Under the pieces are notes generated by a model. That model did not search any database. It was given only the letters and a program-made list of their open reading frames with translations, and was not told the origin of the DNA. This document shows, piece by piece, positions 44,586-54,714 of a DNA stretch of 64,000 bases (its first letter is position 1; every line of letters begins with the position of its first letter). The DNA comes from Acheta domesticus (Eukaryota > Arthropoda > Insecta > Orthoptera > Gryllidae). The translations under genes and the position numbers were made by a program. The stretch is from NCBI GenBank assembly GCA_031308135.1, contig JAHLJT010008756.1, forward strand, positions 75,561,397 to 75,625,396, written 5' to 3'.

Positions 44586-45022
44586 TTTCACTATTCTTAC
44601 AAGAAATTTAAAGAAAAAATTTGGAGCTGTTTTTGAGAATATTTTGAAAATGTCCGGGGGTCTTCATGTAAAGTACCCCCAAATTTTGAACGAAGTTTTT
44701 CAAAATCTCAAAGCTTCGACTAGAGCCAGATGGCGAGGTGTTTCTTCAATTTGGAAAAACCTACGTATGGTTTAGGCGCTAGTGGTGTTCACAGACGGAC
44801 AGACGGACGTTTAGCCTTCAATTGGTTTTTCTGTATCAAAGACCCACAAAAGAAGGATTCTGGCTACACCACGTGTTAGGGGAGTTTTTTCTTTATTTAG
44901 TAACTGGTTTTATTCACTTTTTTGTTACCATGGTCTGGCAATGAATTTTGTTCTGCCGAAAATTCGCCGTTTTTTCGCGCAGCATTACGTCACTTTCCTT
45001 ATACTATGTGTATACACGTACG
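44586..45022 (+). repeat. W-family repeat, copy 9 (right part of an interrupted copy)
   Basis: It resumes the family at TTTCACTATTCTTACAAG, exactly where copy 8 breaks off, and runs to the terminal region CTTTCCTTATACTATGTG...CGCGAATGTAAAAA. Together copies 8 and 9 make a nearly full element. Confidence 0.75.
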
Positions 45023-45573
45023 TATACGCGAATGTAAAAATACGACTTTTCAAATACAAAATATATTTAAAATTCGTATATCAAATACAAATATTTCAAG
45101 ACTTTCCAACCGGACAACATACGTCAACTTCCCGCAGAAAGAGTGGTGGCGGCCCAGAAGACCTATTTGGGGGAAGCGAGTGTTGAAAACAAGAGGAGAA
45201 AGTGGGGCCCGCTGCGAAGGCATTCCAGTTGCAGCTTCATAAACGTGCACGTAACGATTTAGTAACAAGGGAAGCGCTGTGCTTGACGCTGATTGCGTAT
45301 TGAATCAACAGCCAGATCAATTGCCTTTGAGCGAACATTTACACACCGAAAACTATTTACGGTACACACAAATATATTTTGAATTAACATGTTTATATAA
45401 ATTTACATACCAAATACACTTACTGTAAGAGAACACGTAATTGGAAATTATCAAACGTAGCTTATGGGATTTATTACACGTCACATAGAATAGGTATTTT
45501 TAAAAATGTATAATAAAATATATACACTTATTCGGACCTATCGTACTTAATAGTTATTTAAATGACAAGAAAT

Positions 45574-46585
45574 AGTTGGGTCATCCCATATTAAATCAAC
45601 ACAGTTTTAATTACAATTTTACCTCACCATCTTAGATTCAGATGAAATTTGACACATAGGTAGTATGAATGAAGAATAAGAAAATTACAAATTTTGAGTA
45701 AAATATTTCCACCCCTTTGTGAAATAGAGCCATGTAAAATTTTACAAAATTGGGTTCCCGAAAAGTTTTAAATTCATGTAGAACCTCTTCAAATTAAAAT
45801 AGAGAGCTGGAATAGGTGTCATTTTCAGCTTTCTTCATGGCATTTTATATGATATACAACCCAATAGCGGTTGGGTTAAAAAGTTTTTAAAATTTCAATT
45901 TAAAATTTTGATTTTGAGTTTTTCAAAATGTTCATCTTCATAAAAATTGAAAAGATTATAAAATAACTCATATTCCAAACAGTTAGTGCAAGATTAAACA
46001 TGGGACTGCAGTGGGTTCATATGGCAATCTTTAATTGAAATGCACAATATTTACTTGCTCTAGAATGGTACCCCGGAAGCGACGCTACGCTCCTAAAGGT
46101 CTCGAATGGCTATCAGCTGAAAAAACTAAGACAGCGCATCGTAGCTGAAGCCATCACCGGGAGCGCGGCGTGCTACTTCGTCCACACGGCCAGGCCCTAC
46201 CTCGCCCCGCGCGAGTACAGAGTGATCGTTGACAAGATCTGTGCCCCCCGCCCTCACCGCACCAACGGCAGCAGCAGCAGTACCGGAGCAGCACACAGGC
46301 GCCACACTCGTCCCTCACGGAGCAGAACACTGCAGATGCGAATTAAATGCCTCTTTTCCCCCTTTTTTTCTGTAACTTTTAAACGTTTTCTTTAGCTATT
46401 AATTATTTAACTCGTAACCCATGTATTAGAAATTGTATTCGAAAAAGTCTGAATAAAAATTATTTTACTGATTTAAAATGCATTTTATTTCAAGTTATAA
46501 GCCCTAATATATACAATTTATGAATTACGTTTTTTTGTTGGCGAGTGAGTTGTGTTTTATTGTTATTATTGTTATTATTATCATC

Positions 46586-46616
<31 letters not shown>

Positions 46617-46745
46617 GACCGCCGGACTTCATGCAATTGCATATTTTTACTGACTGCAAATCGAAACGAAATGCATACAACTTTACCTATCACCAAAAAT
46701 AAAACAAATCTACCCCATTTTTATTTTGCATGTATGCAATATTTA
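45574..46745 (+). repeat. Repeat X, copy 1 (no large insertions)
   Basis: It starts GTTGGGTCATCCCATATTAA and ends past GCATACATGCA-type sequence near 46740. It matches, in inverted order, the flanks at 48806-48893, 49773-49853 and 54044-54692. It contains an uninterrupted (TTA)n tract at 46560-46617 followed by the CCGCCGGACTTCATGCAATT block. It thus shows the layout of X before the insertions in copy 2. The family is not identified. Confidence 0.75.
46039..46395 (+). other. Open GC-rich segment inside repeat X, possible captured terminal exon
   Basis: One frame stays open for 118 codons (46039-46392, stop 46393) and the region 46065-46330 is much richer in GC than its surroundings. It follows a plausible acceptor TTGCTCTAG (46062), and AATAAA occurs at about 46452. 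Encoded words include GYQLKKLRQRIVAEAITG and YLAPREYRVIVDKIC; I do not recognise the protein. X copy 2 lacks about 380 bp here, so this is either cargo gained by one copy or lost from the other. Confidence 0.4.
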
Positions 46746-46765
46746 AGTGGATATATTACAGGTTT

Positions 46766-47120
46766 TTGTGAAGGTGTGGATCGATGTCAGATCTTTTCGG
46801 GTATTTCTCTTTCAACTTACAAGTGGCTTTCTTTTGGCAACGCGGCTATGGAAATTGAACCTTCTTAGTACACTTCGCACGGTTTCGTTATTTACTTTCT
46901 TGCCAATGCCAATTTATAACTGTAGAATAATTTTTGGTGCATTAATACGAGTACCCTTCTTTATTATTTTCACTACGAGATTCTCTTCTCGATCAGAAAA
47001 TGTTTTCGGGCGTCATCCTCCGGGTTGCAGTTCAACCGCTTATTCATTGATGTACCATGAGATTATATCACTTATTGTGCTTTCTTCATTAATGGCATTT
47101 TGCAAAATTTTGGTCATGAT
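46766..47120 (-). pseudogene. Tc1-like transposase relic (N-terminal helix-turn-helix part)
   Basis: The minus strand reads RPKTFSDREENLVVKIIKKG, then TRINAPKI, a stop, KKVNNETVRSVLRRFNFHSR, VAKRKPLVS, a stop, and KRNTRKD. This is the paired DNA-binding region of Tc1-type transposases (the ETVRxVLRxxGLxxRVAxKKP phrase). At least three in-frame stops and the lack of the DDE domain show a dead, truncated copy. The plus-strand 132-codon frame (46747-47145) is its shadow. Confidence 0.85.
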
Positions 47121-47252
47121 TAACCCTATGCATGATGGTAAATAACCAGCTGACGCTGCTCAAAGATGTTCTTTCCTCAACGATTCATTTCGCTTAAATG
47201 TAATATATGCACTTAAATATTCCGTACACATTAAAATACACGGTAAAAGAAA

Positions 47253-48793
47253 CTAATGGTGCAACAGAATAGTACAGACGTTCCCGTATTAGTTTTCTGT
47301 TTCGTTTGGTTTCGGCTAGCTTTTCGAACTTGCCAATACTCTTAACAGCAGCTATCTACCACCGCCCAAACTTTATTTTTTTCGACATTTTCTTAAGTTT
47401 TCGGTTTTCCAATAGTAGAACAAAGTTATCGTTTTAAAAATATAAAAAACAATTAAAACTTGCCCTAAATGGCAATTTTTATAGAAAAATTTGGAGCCGT
47501 TTTCAAGAAAATGGCGTTTAGCGCTACTGTAAATGCTAAATTTGAAGCTCTTTCTTACAGAAGATTTTTGAGTTTTCGAAAAACTTCATTAGAAGTCGTT
47601 TGAAGCACATATACTCACAAATTGAATAGTGTTTACAAATTGCGGGAAATGTGCATTTTAACCGTATGAGAGAACTCACATACATTTTTGTAATTTTGGA
47701 AAAAACAAAAAATACCCCCAAATTAACTTTACGCCATATTAAAGGGTGCAATTAGCACTATCAGTTCGAAAAGTTTGAACAAAAAATGTGAAACCATTTT
47801 TGAGAAAATGGCGTTTGAGCGTTTCTGAAAATGCAATTTGAGCTAGTTTTCACAGAAAACTATTCAATTTTCGAGAAACTTTATTTGACATTATTTAAAT
47901 CACATGTACTCATTAATATAATAATGTAAATAAATCGCCGCTGATGTAAATATTAACAACGTGAAAGGCAAGTCAAAAAAATTACATTTTTCCAATTTTT
48001 GAAAAAACAACAAAAGAATAGAGGAATATGGCGTTAATGTCTTATCATAGAGCTCATTTAGCATTATCCATACAAAAATTTTAAAGAAAAAATATGGAGC
48101 CGTTTTTGAGAAAATGTTTTTGTATTTTTTTAAAATTGCAAATATTGCACGCAATATTGCGCGAAAACTACTAAAATTTTCAAAAAAATGTACATGACCT
48201 TAAAGAAAGAACTCACTATGAAGAACAAATTTTATTTGAAGGGAAAATCTTTATCTCCAATATTGTATTTGGAGGAAGACGCCAAATAAAATTCAAACTT
48301 TCACAATTTTCGAAAATTCAGATTTAACCGTGAAAAGTGGACATGTGCAATCTAATAAGTATATTTTACTCTATACTTACAAAAAATTTAAAGAAAAAAT
48401 TTGGAGCAGTTTTTGAGAAAATTTTGAGAATGTCCCGCGGGCTTCATGTAAAGTACCCTTAAATTTTGAAGAAAGTTTTTCAAAATCGAGGAGCCACGAG
48501 TGGACGCGGATCGATCGGGGCATATCCATTTTGGAAGAAATCGCACGTGTGGTTTACGCGCTAGTGTTGTTCACAGACTGTCAGACGCTCAGGCAGACAG
48601 ACAAGACAGACAGACGGACGGATGGACGGACGGACGGACGGACGAACGGACGGACGGAGGACGTTTTGAAAATACCCACTTTTTCGGTATCAGGGGACCC
48701 CAAAACGTGTATTTGCGTTGAAATCTCGAAATCGATTTTCCGCAGTATTACATAACTTCCCTATACTACGTATATTACTCCGTACGAGAAAGT
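47253..48793 (+). repeat. W-family repeat, copy 10 (full length, alpha type)
   Basis: It begins CTAATGGTGCAACAGAATAG and ends in the hairpin TTCCCTATACTACGTATATT...CGTACGAGAAAGT. Internal units begin with 'ttggagccgttt'-like phrases at about 47489, 47788, 48092 and 48401, a spacing of 299-309 bp, so the element is made of about four degenerate tandem units plus a distinct end. A GGAC-rich microsatellite (48604-48660) expands the family's usual 'ctgtctgtccgtc' block. Noncoding. Confidence 0.85.
48604..48660. repeat. (GGAC)n-like microsatellite in W copy 10
   Basis: GACGGACGGACGGACGGACG and variants, an expansion of the tetranucleotide-rich block present in shorter form in other W copies. Confidence 0.9.
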
Positions 48794-48893
48794 AAAAATT
48801 TAAAAAAATGCACACATGCAAAATAAAAATGGAGTAGATTTGTTTTACTTTTGGTGGTAGGTAAAGTTATATAGATTACCTTTCGACATGCAC

Positions 48894-49768
48894 ACGGAGA
48901 GAAATGTTTAGTTCATACAATTTATCACGTAATAGATTCAACTAAACAGTATAATAGATTTTCGTAGAACAAAGTGCTTAGTCAAGTTCACAAAACTGCT
49001 GTTTAGTTAAAGACACTAACGCACGTATAGTAATGTTAACTAACCAGGTCGTACCCGGGACGAATGGCATCCAGTGGAGAAAACTATACGAATCGTTGCG
49101 TTGATTAATACATTGAATACTATTTACTAAACAGTGCGGTGAAAATAACTAAAGGAAACGTGAAAGGGAATACTTTCTTTCGGTCCCTCCAAGCAGGTAG
49201 TAACTGGGGTTCCGCAGCGGTCACCCATCCTCCGACCCGCAGACTTGCACTTCCGTAACTTCCGTTACCTGATAGACCCTAGCCTAGCAGAGCAGCTATG
49301 GACACAAGCTGCTGGCTATGGGCTGTCGACAGTATTTCAACCATTAATTTAGAATATAACGTAATTATTGAAAACCAGTGAAATACTAAACTCGCCATTT
49401 ATATAGCATATAATGCTATATACAGTGTTGAATTCTCACACTTCAGACGGGTTCTATAGCCATTTCAATTGGGCAGGTTGCTGAGAACGCGCGCTTACTA
49501 AACAGTATTTAGTAAACAGTGCTTACTAAACAAAGTTTCGTAAGTGTGACGACATGAAACGTAGATCTCACCAAATGATTTTATCTACGAAACAAGAATA
49601 GTACCACTGACAATTCTCTTTGCTCATTCACTCACGATTATGAGTTGTTTAATGTACTAAACCAAACTAAATCATGTTTAGTGAATCTTACTACACGAAT
49701 AATTGTATTTACGATACGATCGCTTACTAAACTTATTTAGCACATTCCACTACAGCATTTCTCTCAGT
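48894..49768. mobile_element. 875-bp DNA element (Y) with 4-bp target-site duplication
   Basis: Ends ACGGAGAGAAATG and, reverse-complemented, ACTGAGAGAAATG form the inverted repeat; GCAC flanks both sides (48890-48893 and 49769-49772). Removing the element and one GCAC leaves ATGCACAGTCAG, which matches TTTGCAGTCAG in X copy 1, so the insertion is confirmed by an empty site. The interior has many TTACTAAACAGT-like words, dense near both ends. There is no transposase. A 4-bp duplication would fit several DNA-transposon groups; I do not assign one. Confidence 0.75.
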
Positions 49769-49811
49769 GCACAGTCAGTAAAAACATGCAATTGCATGAA
49801 TTTCCGCGGTC

Positions 49812-49813
<2 letters not shown>

Positions 49814-49853
<40 letters not shown>
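49814..49853. repeat. (TAA)n tract at the retrotransposon 5' junction
   Basis: About 13 TAA triplets that belong to repeat X. A (TTA)n tract stands at the same place in X copy 1 without a retrotransposon. The tract resumes at 54044-54113 on the far side. Confidence 0.9.
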
Positions 49854-49854
<1 letters not shown>

Positions 49855-52800
49855 TCCACCTAGGGAGTACACGACCTTGGAGTTGGTGGTGGAGCTTGAG
49901 TACCCCCATGAGCCTGAGAGCTATGTCAGTGGTAGCCTAGCTACTGGTAGGGTCTCCCTTGCTGAATAGGTTGAAGGTGAGGGGTCCGACGAAGAAGTAC
50001 TCCATTTTGAGGAGAGTGGGAAGTAAGTAGAGAGGGAAGGGTCATGAACCTTTGGACTTCCTGTTGTCGGCCCATAGAGGGTACAGGAGAGAAACTGGGT
50101 TGGCACACCAGGCCACTGATTAGAGTGGAGGCCCGAACCTTGCATTAGCCAGCGAAGGAGGCTGCCTTCAGCAGTCAGTGAAAATCCCGTAGGGTTTAGT
50201 AATGCCGACTGGCGATCGGAGGGACCCCTTGCTGGGCCCTGCGGGGGGATGCCCCGAGGCCACTATGGGTCGCAGTAACGGATGGCAGGAAACAACCCGA
50301 GGGTTAAGTGTGATCTGTGAACTCGAACTTGCGTCCTGCGAATCTTCAATTCAAACCAATGAGCAAAATGGATAGAACAAGCAATGTAATTAACCTTAAC
50401 GTGCCTTGTTCTACCAATGTCCCATACCTGCTCAGGAACCGAGCTAATGTCACTTTGTCGACATCTGGCCATCCCACGGATGTTAGTCCCAGGGACCCAG
50501 AGCCGGCAGTAGCTCGAAGCCATCGTCAGAGATGGACCCGGGATGAATTAATGGAGGTGATGTGGTGCTTTTACTATGCAAAAGCGAAAAATGGGGGCTC
50601 AGAAATAGAAGTTTTTAAGATATGGAGAGAGCGGAACCCAGATATGAGACCTACCCTAGACTCAAAGAAGCTTGCCAGTCAACGACGATACATACTCAGC
50701 AGTGGAAAATTCACAGCCGAACAACTTGCAGACATCCAGAGAAACGCAGAGTATGTTCATCAATCAAACCATCCACATGACGAACATTTAGAACCATCTA
50801 ATATCCCTGAAAACGATGATCCACTTCAAGGTTCATCTCTTCCAAATGAAACATCCGTCAGTGGTGAAAATTCATCTGGCCATGAGTCACACGATAAGGA
50901 CATGATGCGGGACCTCCTCCGACGCGAGATAGAACGAGTTCGTCTACTTCCATTCGAATCTCGTGCACCGTTGAGGAGAATTTACAAAAATGCTAAAGCT
51001 AAGAGAGTGATAGAAACAGCGAATTCTGTCTTAAATGAGGTTGTACAGACCTCAAGTAGAGATCTAGATATTACTGAAATCAATCACATCGTGTATGCAA
51101 CTGGATATCTAGTATCTCAGATAATCTTGGGACCAGCCAAGAACACCGATGGCCGACAGTCAGACAGAGTAAAAAGCTCCGTACCTCCATGGATGAAAAG
51201 AATTATGAAACGGATAGCCGACACACGGCGTGAAATATCACTCCTAGCCGAGGCATCTTCTAAGTCAAACCACACGTATAAAGTTCAACAAAAAATACTC
51301 CATGTTGAACAAAAATACCTAATTGACAATGACACGACAAGGCTAATGGTAGCTGAAAAGCTAAAAGAAAAAATCCAAGCATGGGCTCAACGAATAAGAC
51401 GGTACAAACGTAGAAACGATTTCCGTGTACAGAACCGGTTGTTTGAAACAGACGCGAAGAGATTCTATCGCAGTCTGACTGAAAAACCGAATGGCAATGC
51501 TGCCCCTCCTTCAAAAGATGACGTCGAAACATTTTGGGCAGGAATCTGGGAGGAAACCAGATTCTACAACAAAGACGCATCGTGGCTCCAATCTGAAGTT
51601 GATGCTGCCAATGGACTCGTGGAAACAGTGGAACATGTTCAAGGATTCTCGAAAGAGGACCTATGCCAAACAATTAAGAACATGGGAAACTGGAAATCCC
51701 CTGGGGTTGATAAGATCCAGATTTATTGGATTAAGAAATTAACAGCACTACATTTTCATCTTGCAAAGGCTGTTAATAAAATTTTAGAAAACCCTAACGA
51801 ACTCCCCGAATGGCTCACTCGCGGCATTACGTATTTGCTACCCAAAGGAGGAGACAGCTCTTTGGCGAAGAACTACAGGCCAATTACTTGCTTGCCAGTA
51901 ATGTACAAACTTATAACTGCAGCCATTGCTGACAAAATGTATAGGCACCTAGAGAAGAACCATCTGTTGCCAGTTGAACAGAAAGGATGTCGTAAAGGTT
52001 CCTATGGCTGTAAGGAAATCTGGCTTCTGAATAAAATAATTTTGAATGATGCAAAGAAACGAAAACGTAATTTAAGCATGGCTTGGATTGACTACCAGAA
52101 GGCCTTTGACAGTGTACCACACGATTGGATTTTGAAGACCCTGGAGATCTATCGATTTCATCCTAGACTTGTTGAGTTTTGCAAGGCTAGTATGAAGTCG
52201 TGGAGTACCAGGTTACTAATCCACAGCGGAAAGGGAGTAGTAGAAACCAGAAGTATTCAGATTAACAGGGGAATTTTTCAAGGAGATTCACTATCCCCTC
52301 TGCTGTTTTGCATTAGTTTGATTCCTCTATCAAGACAGCTGTCGCACACTGACTTTGGTTACAAGCTCCATGGTGATGAAATGCCTGTATCACATTTATT
52401 TTACATGGATGATCTTAAAGTTTTTGCTAAGAATGATGCGATTCTCTCCCAAATGCTGTCTGTCATCAATGATTTTAGCAATGACATCTGCATGAAGTTT
52501 GGTCTTGACAAGTGTGCAAAAGCCAACTTAAAAAGAGGCAAAATGACCACGTCCGAGAACATTGAAGTTGATAGACACACTGTGATTCAAGATCTTGAGC
52601 CAGGTAAAACTTACAAATATCTGGGCATTGAAGAATGTGAGACCATCTCGAACGACACAATGAAAGAGAGAATTCGCAGAGAGTATTATAGACGAGTGAG
52701 ACTTGTCCTGCAGTCCGCTCTGAACTCAAGGAATAAAATATCTGCAATAGGTAGTTTGGCGGTGCCTGTAGCCGAATACAGTTTCGGACTAGTAGACTGG

Positions 52801-54043
52801 ACTGAACAGGAAATTCGCATCATGGATCGAAAAACCAGAAAATTGCTTACAATGCATCATGTTGCCCACCCCCGAGCTGATGTACATAGACTTTATGTGT
52901 CACGTAAGGAAGGAGGAAGAGGCCTGAGACAAATTGAAGCCTCCTGGCACAATGCAATAACCGGGATGGGAAAGTATGTAGTCAGCCATCAAGATGACCC
53001 ACTAATGAGGCAGGTCATGAAATCTGACCGAAGAATGGGAAACAGAGGCATTGTAAGTGTAGCAAGAAGCATTGCGAACAAGACTATGCAAGACAACCAG
53101 AATGACAGAGACACTGAACTTCTGATGCTACTTAACAAAAAAAATTTGAGACACAAAAAATGTTAAAGAAATCGTGGAGAGACAAACCACTCCACGGACA
53201 ATATCTAAAAAGAATGGACAAGGTACAGATCAATAAAGATCAATCATTTATGTGGCTTAAAAGGGGAAGAATGAAGCCAGAATCGGAAGCACTAGTAATA
53301 GCTGCCCAAGATCAGGCCTTGAGAACACGACATTATGATAAAGCGGTTCTCAAAATTTCCCAAGATGATAAATGCCGCATTTGTCAGGAACACGTAGAAA
53401 CCATCGATCATATTGTCTCAGCTTGTCCAATCCTAGCAAAGACCGAATACTTGAAAAGACACGACAGGGTGTGTAGCTACCTCCACTGGCAGATCTGTAC
53501 CGCCCTCGAAGTTCCGAACACATGCCCCAAGTGGTACGAACACTCACCGAAACCGGTGACGTCTGTTGGATTGTGTACGATATTGTACGACCAACAAATT
53601 CAAACTGATCGCACGATAGCAGCAAACAAACCGGATATAGTCATCCGGGATTTGGAGAACAAATCGTGTTTGCTTGTGGATGTTGCTGTACCTTGCGATC
53701 AAAACGTCGTTACCAAGGAGGCAGAGAAAAGTCTTAAATACAAGAGTTTGGAAATCGAGATCAGCCGAATGTGGGGCGTAAAAGCACAGGTCGTACCGAT
53801 AGTTATCGGAGCTCTGGGATTTGTTCCGCAAAATTTGTGTAAGAACTTGTCTAAACTCCCAGGTAATCCAAAAGACTGGGAAGTGCAAGAAATAGCTTTA
53901 TTTGGAACAGCCCACATTTTGCGCAAAGTATTGTAGAGGCACCGACAGTCCCTAGATCTGCTCCTTAGGTAGCTGGTTGCAACCTGGAGTAGATTTTATA
54001 TTCAGCCGACACATAACATCTTAAGTCGTGATTTAGAGGAAAA
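49854..54043 (+). mobile_element. Dong/R4-like non-LTR retrotransposon inserted in (TAA)n
   Basis: About 4.2 kb, bounded by TAA repeats on both sides. It has a 5' untranslated region of about 460 bp, a single coding region now broken by one frameshift, and a short 3' untranslated region ending TTTAGAGGAAAA. The protein architecture (N-terminal Myb-like region, reverse transcriptase, C-terminal CCHC finger and restriction-like endonuclease) and the target fit the R4 clade, whose member Dong is known for insertion in TAA repeats. No apurinic-type endonuclease is present. It looks close to full length and recently active apart from the frameshift. Confidence 0.85.
50317..53936 (+). pseudogene. 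Retrotransposon polyprotein (R4 clade), one frameshift
   Basis: The first part, 50317-53166, has 949 codons. Around residues 68-130 is a Myb/SANT-like region (RQRWTRDELMEVMWCFYYAK). The reverse transcriptase covers roughly 470-740, with motif A WIDYQKAFD (D592), motif B GIFQGDSLSP and motif C YMDD at 696-699. The second part, in another frame and open from about 53136 to 53936, holds the CCHC finger C72-x2-C75-x8-H84-x4-C89 (numbered from the ATG at 53160) and the endonuclease core with KPDIV (D159) and LVDVAVP (D174). The break is at an eight-A run (53137-53144), which suggests loss of one A. A programmed shift is possible but less likely. The enzyme would nick TAA repeats and copy its RNA there. 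Confidence 0.85.
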
Positions 54044-54113
54044 ATAATAATAATAATAATAATAAATATAATAATAATGATAATAATGATAATAATAATA
54101 TTAACAATAACAC
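54044..54113. repeat. (TAA)n tract at the retrotransposon 3' junction
   Basis: Imperfect TAA/TGA-interrupted repeat, collinear with the (TTA)n tract of X copy 1. It may be partly target and partly retrotransposon tail. Confidence 0.85.
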
Positions 54114-54714
54114 ACAACACACATTCGCCAACAAAGAACACTAAATTAAACATTTGTTTGTATTAGGGCTTATAATTTGAAATAAATTTCAATTTAAATC
54201 AGTATAATTTCGAACAAGTGTATATTGTGCATTTTAATTAAAGATTACCATACGAACCCACTTCAATCCCATATTTAAACTTTCATTATGTTTTTGGAAA
54301 CATATACGGATTATTTTAGAATTTTTCAATGTTGTGAAGATGAGTATTTTGAAAAAAACTCAAAATCAAAATTTTAAATTGAAATTTGAAAACCTTTTTT
54401 AACTCAACCACTACTGAGTTGTATATCATATAAAATGCCATAAAGAGAGTTGCAAAATGACACCTGTTCCAGCTCTCTGTCTTACTCTGGAGAGGTTCTA
54501 CATCAATTAAACATTTTTCGGGAACCCAATTATGTAAAAATTTACATGGCTGTATTTTACAAACGGGTAGAAATATTTTACTCAAAATTTGTAGTTTTCT
54601 TATTCTCCATTCATACTACTTATGTGTCAAATTTCATCTGAATCTGAGATGATGTAAAATGACTGTGCTGATTTAATATGAAATGACCCAGTAGTAACAT
54701 TAAATCTAGTTTTT

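Larger units (their letters stand above)
48806..54692 (-). repeat. Repeat X, copy 2, inverted and carrying two nested insertions
   Basis: Pieces 48806-48893, 49773-49853 and 54044-54692 are collinear with the reverse complement of X copy 1. They are separated by the element 48894-49768 and by the retrotransposon 49854-54043. The right end reads GAAATGACCCA (54692), matching the start of copy 1. Relative to copy 1, about 380 bp are missing near 54214. Confidence 0.8.

Noticed and set aside
46747..47145. 132-codon plus-strand frame
   Set aside because: It is the antisense shadow of a Tc1 transposase relic readable on the minus strand.
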